From positions 124,001 through 188,000 of the forward strand of contig NZ_JAHBBJ010000003.1 in the NCBI RefSeq assembly GCF_019331675.1: 64,000 nucleotides of DNA, read 5' to 3'. Both the position numbers and the translations under genes were made by a program. The DNA is from Bifidobacterium miconisargentati (lineage in GTDB: Bacteria; Actinomycetota; Actinomycetes; Actinomycetales; Bifidobacteriaceae). This document shows, in pieces, positions 9,038-17,029 of the stretch (the first letter of the stretch is position 1; every line of letters begins with the position of its first letter). The notes below the pieces were generated by a model. The model searched no databases and had not been told where the DNA came from. It saw nothing but the letters and a program-made list of their open reading frames with translations.

Positions 9038-9201
9038 TGAAACGTTTCAGAAACGACGCGCGGAAAGACATGGGCGATGATGCCGCCGTGGCATGTCGGA
9101 TGGTTTTCGGTATGTCGTTTCGCTCTTGCCGGAGCTACTGCGCGCCGGTTTTCTAGAACGTTTCAGATTTTGTTGTTGGTCATAATTCTATAACGATTCA
9201 G
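9038..9201. promoter_or_regulatory. Three LacI-type operators upstream of the GH43/ABC operon
   Basis: Three related dyads occur in the gap between the first permease and the LacI gene: TGAAACGTTTCA at 9038-9049, CTAGAACGTTTCAG at 9153-9166, and CTATAACGATTCAG at 9188-9201. They share the CTGAAACGTTTCAG pattern typical of LacI-family sites. The distal pair lies close together and the proximal one near the start codon, which would suit looping or roadblock repression. The rest of the 9007-9416 gap shows no gene. Confidence 0.75.
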
Positions 9202-9416
9202 AAGTTTGTCAATTCGTTATCATTTCGCATGGAGTAGCCGTGCGCGAACCATTGGAATCATTGGCGACACGCCGTACCAGTCACGCAGGGGCACATGCGC
9301 ACGGACGCGCAGCCGCCCATCTCCGCTGCTCATACCGTCCTGCGGCTTACGCCGCGCCCGCGGTTCGCACCGCCCTTTGCCGCTTCACACCGCCCCCGCG
9401 GCTCACCCGCTGTGGC

Positions 9417-10445
9417 TCACACCTGAGGCGAGGAGGCACGGTATTTGAGCTGGAAGGCCACGTCTATCCGGCTCTGCGGCGCGCGAGCCCCGTTGTCGAG
9501 CTGCTTGAGGATCGACTCGATGGCCAGCTTGGCCACCTGCGCGCGGTCCGGATCCACGGTGGTCATCGTGGGGATCGTGTACTTCGCCTCGTCGATGTCA
9601 TCGAAGCCCACCACACGCACGCTCTCGGGCACGCGCACGCGCATCTCGCGCAGCTGACTGATCACGCCCATGGCCAGCAGGTCGTTCAGGGCGAAAATGC
9701 CGTCCGGACGGATGCCCTGGGCGTACATGTCGCGCACGGCCTTGGCTCCTTCGGCGCTGGTCCATTCCCCGGTCTCGCGGACGAGTTCGGGCCTCAGCGG
9801 ACGGCCGTGGTCGGCGAGCGCGGCCACATAGCCCTTGGTGCGCATCGAACGGGAGGACGGCAGCGAGGAGTCCAGCGTGCCGCCGACCACGGCGATGGTG
9901 CGGCAGCCGGCCTTGAGCAGATGTTCGGTGACGGCCTGCGCGGCGGATTCGTTGGCGATCATCACGTGCGGGGCCGGGGCGCCGAAGAGGCGTTCACCCA
10001 GGACCACGAGCGGGTAGTCGCCCTCAAGTTCGTGGACGTCCTCGGCCCTGAGCTGCGTGGGGCTCAGGATCAGGCCGTCGGTCATGTTGCTGGCCATGGC
10101 GCGGGCGCTGTCGATCTCACGCTGGCGGTCGTTGCCGGTCGATTCGATGATCACCCGGTAGCCGTATTCGCGGGCCTGCTTGATGGTTTCCTCGGCGAGT
10201 TCGGCGAAGTAGATCTGGTTCAGATCCGGCAGGGACAGGGAGATGAGGCCGGTGCGGCCGGAACGCAGGTTGCGGGCCTGCTGGTTGGTCACGTAATCCA
10301 GCTCGTCGATGGCCTTCTGGATGCGCTCGCGCGTGGCGGGCTTCATGTACGGGTAGTCGTTGAGATAGTTCGAGACCGACGCCACCGAAACGCCGGCGCG
10401 CTTCGCCACATCATGAAGCGTCGGCTTGCGTGAGCCCGCGGCCAT
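9417..10445 (-). CDS. LacI-family regulator of the GH43/ABC locus
   Basis: A 342-residue repressor. The HTH occupies the first 50 residues (TLHDVAKRAGVSVASVSNYL), followed by the hinge helix NLRSGRTGLISL and a periplasmic-binding-protein-like ligand domain ending in VGFDDIDEAKYTIPTMTTV. GAGGGGAGA 6 nt before the ATG at 10445 fixes the start; a longer frame to 10613 has no support. CTGAAACGTTTCAG-like sites upstream of both this gene and the transport operon suggest local control and autoregulation. The inducer is probably a product of the GH43 pathway. Confidence 0.93.
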   Translation of the reverse strand: MAAGSRKPTLHDVAKRAGVSVASVSNYLNDYPYMKPATRERIQKAIDELDYVTNQQARNLRSGRTGLISLSLPDLNQIYFAELAEETIKQAREYGYRVIIESTGNDRQREIDSARAMASNMTDGLILSPTQLRAEDVHELEGDYPLVVLGERLFGAPAPHVMIANESAAQAVTEHLLKAGCRTIAVVGGTLDSSLPSSRSMRTKGYVAALADHGRPLRPELVRETGEWTSAEGAKAVRDMYAQGIRPDGIFALNDLLAMGVISQLREMRVRVPESVRVVGFDDIDEAKYTIPTMTTVDPDRAQVAKLAIESILKQLDNGARAPQSRIDVAFQLKYRASSPQV

Positions 10446-10566
10446 TGGTCTCTCCCCTCGTTTGCCGGTCACATCGTTTCGCATCGATGTATACCAGATG
10501 CCCCGTGACCGGCCATCGACTCCGGCATCCCGGACCGCCGATCGCCGGCATCCGGTCAGCCGGTTT

Positions 10567-10580
10567 CTGAAATGTTTCAG
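10567..10580. promoter_or_regulatory. Operator upstream of the LacI gene
   Basis: CTGAAATGTTTCAG is a near-perfect dyad matching the three sites in front of the ABC operon. It lies about 120 bp upstream of the LacI start, which suggests autoregulation. Confidence 0.65.
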
Positions 10581-10629
10581 AACTTGTGTTCCAGCATAGC
10601 CCATGGCATGCAACCGGTTTCGTTCTCTT

Positions 10630-10797
10630 TTGCGTCGTTTTTCACGAAACGATGGGGAACTTCACGAAAACCGATCGCTGATGGGCTCTCAGTGACCGGT
10701 TTTTTCGAAACGCTCCTTGATTTCGTGAAAAACGATCACTGACGGTTACTCAATGATCGTTTTTCACGAAGTCAGTCCTTATTTCAGGAAAACCGAC
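10630..10797. repeat. Intergenic array of alternating inverted units, core CGATC
   Basis: Six units of about 22-25 bp alternate in orientation. The best forward unit reads TTTCGTGAAAAAC then GATCACTGA, and its complement recurs as TCAATGATCG then TTTTTCACGAA. Adjacent units can pair to form successive hairpins. The array fills the gap between the LacI operator and the end of the DUF1893 gene. The same architecture with a different core is seen at 50278-50455 and, with four units, at 21335-21462. Confidence 0.8.
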
Positions 10798-10813
10798 GCA
10801 AAGGAATCGGATA

Positions 10814-11368
10814 TCACCGCCGCATGAGACGGGCCACGGCGGCTCGGATGGCGGGTTCGGCGGCGGCCGGGTCGCCGATGGCGGCCACCGACTGCTCGAT
10901 CGGACAGACGCCGGTGTGCGAACGGTTGAGGATCACCGGTACCAGCGTGCCGCAGGAGGCCTCGATACCATTGGCCCGCAGGGCCGCAAGGCCGGCTTCG
11001 CTCATCGTCTCGGCGTATACGGCCCGGACGCCGAGCCTGGCATACAGCAGCGCCGCGCCTTTGCCCACCACGCGGTCGGCGGCGCAATAGCCGATGAGGC
11101 TTTGGCCGGCGGCGAGCCATTGCAGCAGCGGGCGCACGCCGCGGCCGAATCCGGTGAGGATCTCGTCGGATTCGGCACGCACGCCGGCGGAGCGGTTTCG
11201 CCGATAACCGTTATCGTCATCGACACGGCGGCGACCGGAACCGTTGAGGTCGTCACGGTCAGCGGCCGAAGTCATGTCGCCACCAGCACGGACGCGGCAC
11301 GCCACGCAGCCGACGGACGGGTCGGCCAGCAGCGCGGCCTTGGCGCGTTCGAGAGCACTGTCGTTCAT
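10814..11368 (-). CDS. DUF1893 domain protein
   Basis: A 184-residue protein. The DUF1893 (PF08973-type) features are RGVRPLLQWL, ADRVVGKGAALLYA, AEVMSEAGL-like text, and the C-terminal VPVILNRSHTGVCPIEQ with a conserved Cys. A charged insert, probably disordered (residues about 31-68), splits the N-terminal strand region. The biochemical role of this family is unknown to me. It is the last gene of a three-gene operon with an ECF S component (16 bp upstream) and a DUF362 protein. Conserved neighbourhoods like this suggest it processes or senses the imported ligand, which is inference only. Confidence 0.85.
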   Translation of the reverse strand: MNDSALERAKAALLADPSVGCVACRVRAGGDMTSAADRDDLNGSGRRRVDDDNGYRRNRSAGVRAESDEILTGFGRGVRPLLQWLAAGQSLIGYCAADRVVGKGAALLYARLGVRAVYAETMSEAGLAALRANGIEASCGTLVPVILNRSHTGVCPIEQSVAAIGDPAAAEPAIRAAVARLMRR

Positions 11369-11383
11369 GCCGGACCCGTCTCG

Positions 11384-11965
11384 TCAGTCGTGGTGACGGT
11401 CCACGGCGAACATGACGGCCGGAATCGTCAGCCACTGGAGGATCAGGCCGGGCAGGCCGGTGCCGACCGCCGTCCAGACGGAGGCGACCGTCATCGTGGT
11501 GTTGCCGAGCAGCGCAACGGCCACGGCAATCGCGATGGCATCGACCACGCGGCCGGCCACCTGCGCGGTCACAAGCTTGACGAGCCAGTCGAACGGCGAG
11601 CGGATCGCGGCAGGCAGACGGACGCCGCGCAGCAGGCCGGCGAACAGGCCGTAGGCGGCGAGTTCGATGACCATGAACGGCACCATCGGGGCCATCGGCA
11701 TGCCGGTCAGCGCGAAGCTGACGATCGGGGCGAGCGCGCCGGTGGCCGCGCCGGCGTAAGGGCCGGCCAGGAGACCGACCAGCAGGACCGGCAGGTGCAT
11801 CGGCAGCAACGTCTGGCCGAGGGCCATGCCCAGGCCGAGCGCGGCGCCTGCCAGGTGGAAAACCTGCGGCAGGGCCACGGCCGCGATGACGGCGAGTACG
11901 GCCGCCGCGGACTGGAATTTGATGGACGGCAGGGCGTGGGTGCGCGTGGTTGCGGTTGTTTGCAT
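11384..11965 (-). CDS. ECF transporter S component
   Basis: A 193-residue, very hydrophobic protein with about six membrane helices. The loop GQTLLPMHLPVLLVGLLAGPYAG matches vitamin-type S components of energy-coupling-factor transporters. These bind the ligand in the membrane and share an AT module (EcfA1/A2/T) encoded elsewhere. The substrate cannot be assigned. It sits between DUF362 (18 bp) and DUF1893 (16 bp) genes on one strand. Confidence 0.87.
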   Translation of the reverse strand: MQTTATTRTHALPSIKFQSAAAVLAVIAAVALPQVFHLAGAALGLGMALGQTLLPMHLPVLLVGLLAGPYAGAATGALAPIVSFALTGMPMAPMVPFMVIELAAYGLFAGLLRGVRLPAAIRSPFDWLVKLVTAQVAGRVVDAIAIAVAVALLGNTTMTVASVWTAVGTGLPGLILQWLTIPAVMFAVDRHHD

Positions 11966-11983
11966 GATGAAGACTCCTTCGGT

Positions 11984-12916
11984 TCAGCGCTGGTCGAGGT
12001 CGATGAGGTGGTAGTCGCGCGAGCCGAGGCCCATTTCGACGGCGTGCTCGATGGTGTGGATGCCGTGACGGGATTCGATGCGCTCGATGAGCGGCTCCTT
12101 GTTGTCGTGCGAGACATAGACCATGTCCACGCAGGCCTGGTCCACGGCCACCGGGTCGAGCGAGGCGCAGATGCCGATGTCCGCCATGACGGGCGGGTGC
12201 GGGTTGCCGTCGCAGTCGCAGTCCACGGAGAGGTTGTTCATCACGTTGATGAAGAGCATGTTGCCCTTGAGCGCGTTGAACACGGCGGTGGCGGCCTCGG
12301 CCATGGCCTCCAGGAAGGAGTCCTGGTCGCCGCTGAACGGGTTGGGCAGGATCTCATCCTGGCCGGAATGCAGGCGCTTCTTGCCGTTCGAGGATGCCAT
12401 GCCGATGGAGATGTTCTTGAGCGCACCGCCGAAGCCGCCCATTATGTGGCCCTTGAAGTGGGAGAGCACGGCGTAGTAGTCGTAGTTCGGGAAATGGGAG
12501 CCCACGATGTCCGCGGTGATGCGCTTGCCGCCCTCGACCGGGATCTCGATCTCACCCTCCTCGTCCTGGATGTCGCAGGGGGCGATGTCCATGAATCCGT
12601 GATCCTTGATGGTCTGCCAGTGGTGGGCGGAGACGTCGCGCGTGCCGGGATAGGCGGTGTTGCACTCCACGATGGTGCCGTTCAGGTGCTGGACGAGGTC
12701 CTTGATGAGGGCCGGCTGCAGGTAGTGGGTGTTGCCGCCTTCGCCGGAGCTGAGCTTGACCGCCACCTTGCCTTGCGGGCGGGCTTCCAACGCCTCGTAG
12801 ACGCGCATGAGGCCGGCGGGGCTGATGTCGCGGGTGAAGTAGACCTTGGCGGCCATGGGATAGTTGGTCTCGTGGTTGTGCGTTTCGGACGGATCGTGCG
12901 TTGACGGTGCTGTCAT
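11984..12916 (-). CDS. DUF362 domain protein
   Basis: A 310-residue protein with the DUF362 (PF04015) pattern: VAVKLSSGEGG near residue 50, SHFKGHIMGGFGGALKNISIGMAS, and the cysteine-containing segment DCDCDGNPHPPVMADIGICASLDPVAVDQA (given here only as landmarks). The family is often linked to iron-sulfur proteins, but only scattered cysteines are seen here, not an 8-Cys ferredoxin domain. The start at 12916 has GGAGG 7 nt upstream. First gene of the operon with the ECF S component and DUF1893. Confidence 0.85.
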   Translation of the reverse strand: MTAPSTHDPSETHNHETNYPMAAKVYFTRDISPAGLMRVYEALEARPQGKVAVKLSSGEGGNTHYLQPALIKDLVQHLNGTIVECNTAYPGTRDVSAHHWQTIKDHGFMDIAPCDIQDEEGEIEIPVEGGKRITADIVGSHFPNYDYYAVLSHFKGHIMGGFGGALKNISIGMASSNGKKRLHSGQDEILPNPFSGDQDSFLEAMAEAATAVFNALKGNMLFINVMNNLSVDCDCDGNPHPPVMADIGICASLDPVAVDQACVDMVYVSHDNKEPLIERIESRHGIHTIEHAVEMGLGSRDYHLIDLDQR

Positions 12917-13044
12917 GCTGTGCCTCCTTGCAAAGTCATGCTTTTCTCCCCTTCTACGATACCGCCCGAAGGTGAACGCGGAGTGTTTGCAGGGAGACGA
13001 GGAGGGGACTTCATCAGGCGGAACCAAGGCGAAATCAGAGCGAG

Positions 13045-13320
13045 TACTGCCTGCTCCGCCGCGCTGACAGTCACTCGGCGCGGCAGAACAGGCACATGCC
13101 AGTCATTGTGCCGCGCCGTCGAATGCCTGACCGCAGCAAAACAGGCATGTACCGACCGTCACGCAACGGCTTCATGGTCTCAGCAAGGCGGCACATACAG
13201 GCAAATCCCCTTTCGACCCCGTTGGGCCTTTCTCAACAGGGCGAGATCGGCATATGCTGCCCGTCGCGCCTCGCTAAGCCGTCCTCGAACAGGGGTGAAC
13301 CGGTACATACTCCCCTGTTT
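13045..13320. repeat. Intergenic hairpin-rich region with CAGGC units
   Basis: In the 524-bp gap between DUF362 and pgi there is no supported gene. GCGCGGCAGAACAGGCA is nearly the complement of TGCCTGCTCCGCCGCGC 13 bp earlier; ATGCCTG/CAGGCAT and AACAGGGG/CCCCTGTT form further hairpins. Units alternate in orientation, as in the other arrays of this window, but are more degenerate. Confidence 0.55.
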
Positions 13321-13340
13321 GCCACGTCAAGGCACAAAAA

Positions 13341-13371
13341 TGCCCGGCATCAACAAATGCGATGCCGGGCA
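13341..13371 (-). terminator. pgi terminator
   Basis: The 10-bp stem TGCCCGGCAT/ATGCCGGGCA is followed on the minus strand by ATTTTTG. It lies 70 bp beyond the pgi stop codon. Confidence 0.85.
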
Positions 13372-13375
13372 TAAT

Positions 13376-13432
13376 CTCTCCCTCAGTCACCTATCGGTGA
13401 CAGCTCCCTCATCAGAGGGAGCCAAGAATAGG
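13376..13432. repeat. Palindromic core repeat, solitary copy
   Basis: CTCCCTCAGTCACC, a hairpin, then GACAGCTCCCTC and GAGGGAGCCAAGAATA. It matches the core of the 123-bp MITEs but lacks their terminal inverted repeats. It sits between the pgi terminator and the pgi stop. Confidence 0.8.
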
Positions 13433-13440
13433 AGCGAAGA

Positions 13441-15141
13441 TCAGAACTCGCGGTTCTTGCGGTAGAACTCGATCAGGCTCTGGGTGGAGGCGTCCTGCTG
13501 GGCGAGGGCCTCGTCATCCTTGGAGATGGCCGGGGTGATCTGCTTGGCCAGCTGCTTGCCGAGCTCCACGCCCCACTGGTCGTAGGAGTCCAGGCCCCAC
13601 ACGGTGCCTTCGACGAAGGTGATGTGCTCGTACAGGGCGATGAGCTCGCCGAGCGCGAACGGGGTCAGGGCCACGCCGAAGATGGAGGTGGTCGGACGGT
13701 TGCCGGTGAACACGCGGGCCGGGACGATCTCCTCCGGGGTGCCCTCGGCACGGACCTCGTCGGCGGTCTTGCCGAACGCGAGGGCCTTGGTCTGGGCGAA
13801 GTAGTTGCCGAGGAACAGCTCGTGCACGTCCTGGTCGCCGTCCTTGGTCGGGTTCGGGGTGTTCACGAACGCGATGAAGTCGGCCGGGATGAGCTGGGTG
13901 CCCTGGTGGATCAGCTGGTAGAAGGCGTGCTGGCCGTTGGTGCCGGGCTCGCCCCAGAAGATCTCGCCGGTCTCGGTGGTGACCGGGGTGCCGTCCCAAC
14001 GAACGGACTTGCCGTTGGACTCCATGGTCAGCTGCTGCAGGTAGGCCGGGAAGCGGTGCAGGTACTGGTCATACGGCAGCACGGCGTGGGAGGCGGCCTT
14101 GAAGAAGTTGCGGTACCAGACGTTGAGCATGCCGAGCAGCACCACGACGTTCTTCTCGAACGGGGTCTTGGCGAAGTACTCGTCGATCTCGTGGAAGCCG
14201 TGCAGGAACTCCTCGAAGCGGGCCGGGCCGAAGACCACGGCGAGGGAGGTGCCGACGGCGGAATCGACGGAGTAGCGGCCGCCGACCCAGTTCCAGAAGC
14301 CGAAGGCGTTGTTCGGGTCGATGCCGAACTCGGCGACCTTCTCCAGGTTGGTGGAGACGGCCACGAAGTGCTTCTTGATGGCCTCGGCGCGCTGGGCCTC
14401 GTCGCCGGCGGCGATGGCGCCGTTGGCCTCGAGCTCCTCGAGCAGCCAGGTGCGGGCCTCGCGGGCGTTGGTCAGGGTCTCCAGGGTGGTGAAGGTCTTG
14501 GAGACGATGATGAACAGGGTGGTCTCCGGGTCGAGGCCCTTGGTCTTCTCGGCCAGGTCGTTCGGGTCGATGTTGGAGATGTAGCGGGCGGAGATGCCGG
14601 CGTCAGCGTACGGCTTCAGGGCCTCGTACGCCATGACGGGACCCAGGTCGGAGCCGCCGATGCCGATGTTGACCACGGTCTCGATCTTGCGGCCGGTCAC
14701 GCCGGTCCACTTGCCGGAGCGCACGTCGTCGGCGAACTTGTAGATGCGGTCGAGCACCTCGCGCACGTCCTTGACGGTGTCCTGGCCGTCGACGATGTAC
14801 TTGCCCTCGTCCTCGACCGGGCGGCGCAGCGCGGTGTGCAGTACGGCGCGGTCCTCGGTGTTGTTGATGTGCACACCGGTGTACATGGCCTTGATGCGGT
14901 CGCCGAGCTTGACCTCGTCGGCGAGGAAGGTGAACAGGCGGAGGGTTTCCGGCTTGATCAGGTTCTTGGACAGGTCGAAGTGCAGATCGCCGGCGTCGAA
15001 GCTCAGCTCCTTGACGCGGTCGGGATCCTCGGCGAACCACTTCTTGAGGTCGATGCCCTCGGCCTGAAGCTCGTCGTAGTGCTTCTGCAACGCGACCCAC
15101 GCGGGGGTCTTGGTGGCGTCAACAGGAGGATTGATTGCCAT
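13441..15141 (-). CDS. pgi: Glucose-6-phosphate isomerase
   Basis: A 566-residue protein, normal length for the large Pgi class. It interconverts glucose-6-phosphate and fructose-6-phosphate in the cytoplasm; in bifidobacteria this links glucose entry to the fructose-6-phosphate phosphoketolase pathway. Signatures seen are [27 protein letters not shown], the catalytic-Glu region [11 protein letters not shown], and [14 protein letters not shown] near the C-terminus. AAAGGA precedes the ATG at 15141. It is monocistronic, with its own terminator downstream. Confidence 0.97.
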   Translation of the reverse strand: MAINPPVDATKTPAWVALQKHYDELQAEGIDLKKWFAEDPDRVKELSFDAGDLHFDLSKNLIKPETLRLFTFLADEVKLGDRIKAMYTGVHINNTEDRAVLHTALRRPVEDEGKYIVDGQDTVKDVREVLDRIYKFADDVRSGKWTGVTGRKIETVVNIGIGGSDLGPVMAYEALKPYADAGISARYISNIDPNDLAEKTKGLDPETTLFIIVSKTFTTLETLTNAREARTWLLEELEANGAIAAGDEAQRAEAIKKHFVAVSTNLEKVAEFGIDPNNAFGFWNWVGGRYSVDSAVGTSLAVVFGPARFEEFLHGFHEIDEYFAKTPFEKNVVVLLGMLNVWYRNFFKAASHAVLPYDQYLHRFPAYLQQLTMESNGKSVRWDGTPVTTETGEIFWGEPGTNGQHAFYQLIHQGTQLIPADFIAFVNTPNPTKDGDQDVHELFLGNYFAQTKALAFGKTADEVRAEGTPEEIVPARVFTGNRPTTSIFGVALTPFALGELIALYEHITFVEGTVWGLDSYDQWGVELGKQLAKQITPAISKDDEALAQQDASTQSLIEFYRKNREF

Positions 15142-15453
15142 GGAATTTTTCCTTTCCTCGTTGATTGGAGCGTCCTTGCACGCAGCTGGATGCGTTCCGT
15201 ATCACCCCACAGAATACTCACAAAAGCAGACATGAACAGAACAAAAACATTCAGTGTCCCACCGATGGCAGCAAACCGACGTTTCGGAAACGCACCTCAG
15301 ATGACCAATCGGTAGTTAGCGTGGCACGACCGCCCCGTCCGAGCAGCACCCGGCAAACGGCACCCGCACCACCCCGACACGCGCCGCGTGTATCCCAACG
15401 GCACCCCGACACGCCACGTCAACGCCGATGCGACACGGCCAACGCAACCCCGA

Positions 15454-15482
15454 TTGGACAAATCCAGAGGATGCCTTATACT
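15454..15482 (+). promoter_or_regulatory. Promoter of tRNA-Thr(CGT)
   Basis: TTGGAC and TATACT are separated by 17 bp and lie 43 bp upstream of the tRNA. The rest of 15142-15453 shows no convincing gene or structure. Confidence 0.75.
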
Positions 15483-15525
15483 TATTTTCTTGTGCGCGGC
15501 TGGCGAAAAGCCTCCCGCGAACCAA

Positions 15526-15598
15526 GCCACTTTAGCTCAGTCGGTAGAGCGGCTCACTCGTAATGAGCAGGTCGTCAGTTCGATTCTGACAAGTGGCT
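15526..15598 (+). tRNA. tRNA-Thr (anticodon CGT)
   Basis: A complete 73-nt cloverleaf. Acceptor GCCACTT pairs with AAGTGGC, with T73. The anticodon stem is GCTCA/TGAGC with loop CTCGTAA, placing CGT at 15559-15561. The T arm is GTCAG/CTGAC around TTCGATT. CCA is not encoded. It serves as the normal reference for the aberrant Thr-like tRNA at 21214. Confidence 0.97.
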
Positions 15599-15603
15599 CG
15601 ACT

Positions 15604-15634
15604 ACCCTAGGTCGGTTCGTCCGCCTAGGGTTTT
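15604..15634 (+). terminator. Terminator after tRNA-Thr
   Basis: CCCTAGG/CCTAGGG with an inner CGG/CCG extension, followed by TTTT. It lies 6 bp past the tRNA and separates it from tRNA-Leu. Confidence 0.85.
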
Positions 15635-15701
15635 GCATATCACCCGGAAAAGCGGATCGGCGCCGACCCTCGCAGGGGAAGCACGGATCCGTCCGGGAAG
15701 C

Positions 15702-15783
15702 GCGAGAGTGGCGAAATTGGTAGACGCGCAGGATTTAGGTTCCTGTGACTTCGGTCTTGCGGGTTCGATTCCCGTCTCTCGCA
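15702..15783 (+). tRNA. tRNA-Leu (anticodon TAG)
   Basis: A class II tRNA of about 82 nt. Acceptor GCGAGAG pairs with CTCTCGC, with A73. The anticodon stem CAGGA/TCCTG encloses TTTAGGT, giving TAG at 15736-15738. A long variable arm (GACTTCGGTC region) follows. CCA is not encoded. Confidence 0.96.
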
Positions 15784-15897
15784 CCCATTCACCCATCCTC
15801 CCGGACGGCATGGCTCGCGTCCATGGTACGGAATCACGGCGCAACGACCGCGTCGGACGGCAGATAGTGGTGTCATAAGGGTTGAAGGGAGCGAGCC

Positions 15898-16899
15898 ATG
15901 TCCGCCATTCTGACGCCGGTCGGCCTGTTGCTGATCATTCTCACCGGATACCTGTTCAGGCGGTTCGGCCTGTTCGGGCAGAACGACTACCGGATTCTGC
16001 AGACCGTCGAATTCAACATCGTGCTGCCGGGCGCCATCGTCTACTCCTTCGCCACGAACCCGCACGACATTTCACTGCTGTGGATCTCCGTGTTCGCGTT
16101 CTTCTGCTCGCTGCTGCCGGTGGTGTTCATCTTCCTGACCACGCGCCGGCGCAACGTGACCGACCGCGCCTTCCTGATGCTCAACGGCGCCGGATTCAAC
16201 CTGGGCTGCTTCTGCTTCCCGGTGGTGCAGTCGTTCTGGGGCGCGGGCGCCGTGGTGCCGGCCGCGATGTTCGATATCGGCAACTGCGTGATGGTGGCCG
16301 CCGGCACCAATGTGCTCACCCAGCAGCTGCTGCACATCAAGCCCGGCAAGACGCTGGCCGAACAGCATGCGGGAGACGCGCCCACCCTGCCGTACGAGAA
16401 GCCGAAGGACAGGGACGCCAAACGGCTCGCCCGTCGCGCGTTGCTGCGCACCATCGGCAAAAGCTTCCTGGGATCCGTGCCGTTCGACACGTATCTGCTC
16501 ATGATCCTGCTCACCGTGGCCGATATCCATGTGCCCGGCTGGATCGCCACGTTCTGCCAGCCGTTGAGCAATGCGAACGCGCTGGTCTCGATGCTCATGG
16601 TGGGCATGCTCATGGATCTGCCGCAGTCCAGGCACGACGTGAAGGAAGTGCTGGCCGTGGTGGCATGGCGACTGCCGTTCAGCATCGCGTTCGCCTGCGC
16701 GGCCTGGTTCCTGCTGCCGTTCTCCGCCTCGGTGCGCGCGGTGGCCGTGATCTGCTCGCTCGCGCCGATCGCCATCTTCTCCACGCTGTTCACGGACAAG
16801 GTGCTCGGCAACGCCAAGCTCGCCGGCTTCTCGCTGGCCCTGACCGCGATGATCTCGTTGGTGCTCATGGCCGCGGCACATATGCTCATGGGCGTGTGA
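15898..16899 (+). CDS. AEC-family transporter
   Basis: A 333-residue membrane protein of the auxin-efflux-carrier (AEC) family. It has about ten hydrophobic segments in two halves, split by a charged cytoplasmic loop (residues about 145-190). The opening SAILTPVGLLLIILTGYLFRR and the NIVLPGAIVYSF motif are typical. AEC members export organic anions such as malate; the substrate here is unknown. GGGAGCGAGCC precedes the ATG. It appears monocistronic, with a palindromic core repeat in the convergent gap downstream. Confidence 0.88.
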   Translation: MSAILTPVGLLLIILTGYLFRRFGLFGQNDYRILQTVEFNIVLPGAIVYSFATNPHDISLLWISVFAFFCSLLPVVFIFLTTRRRNVTDRAFLMLNGAGFNLGCFCFPVVQSFWGAGAVVPAAMFDIGNCVMVAAGTNVLTQQLLHIKPGKTLAEQHAGDAPTLPYEKPKDRDAKRLARRALLRTIGKSFLGSVPFDTYLLMILLTVADIHVPGWIATFCQPLSNANALVSMLMVGMLMDLPQSRHDVKEVLAVVAWRLPFSIAFACAAWFLLPFSASVRAVAVICSLAPIAIFSTLFTDKVLGNAKLAGFSLALTAMISLVLMAAAHMLMGV

Positions 16900-16976
16900 G
16901 GCCGCTGACTGTTGGATCGGTATCGGCCCAAGGCCGATACTCCGTCTTCTGCGCCTCCCTGAGTCGTTCTCCTACT

Positions 16977-17027
16977 ACCCCTCAGTCGCCTATCGGCGCC
17001 AGCTCCCCTGACAAGGGGAGCCGAGAT
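16977..17027. repeat. Palindromic core repeat, solitary copy
   Basis: ACCCCTCAGTCGCC, a hairpin, then CCAGCTCCCCTGACAAGGGG and AGCC. It fills the convergent gap between the AEC gene and the first femAB gene, which ends 3 bp further on. Confidence 0.85.
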
Positions 17028-17029
17028 TG

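Noticed and set aside
10630-10797. CRISPR array
   Set aside because: Units alternate in orientation, differ from one another, and have no constant-length unique spacers; no cas genes are present.
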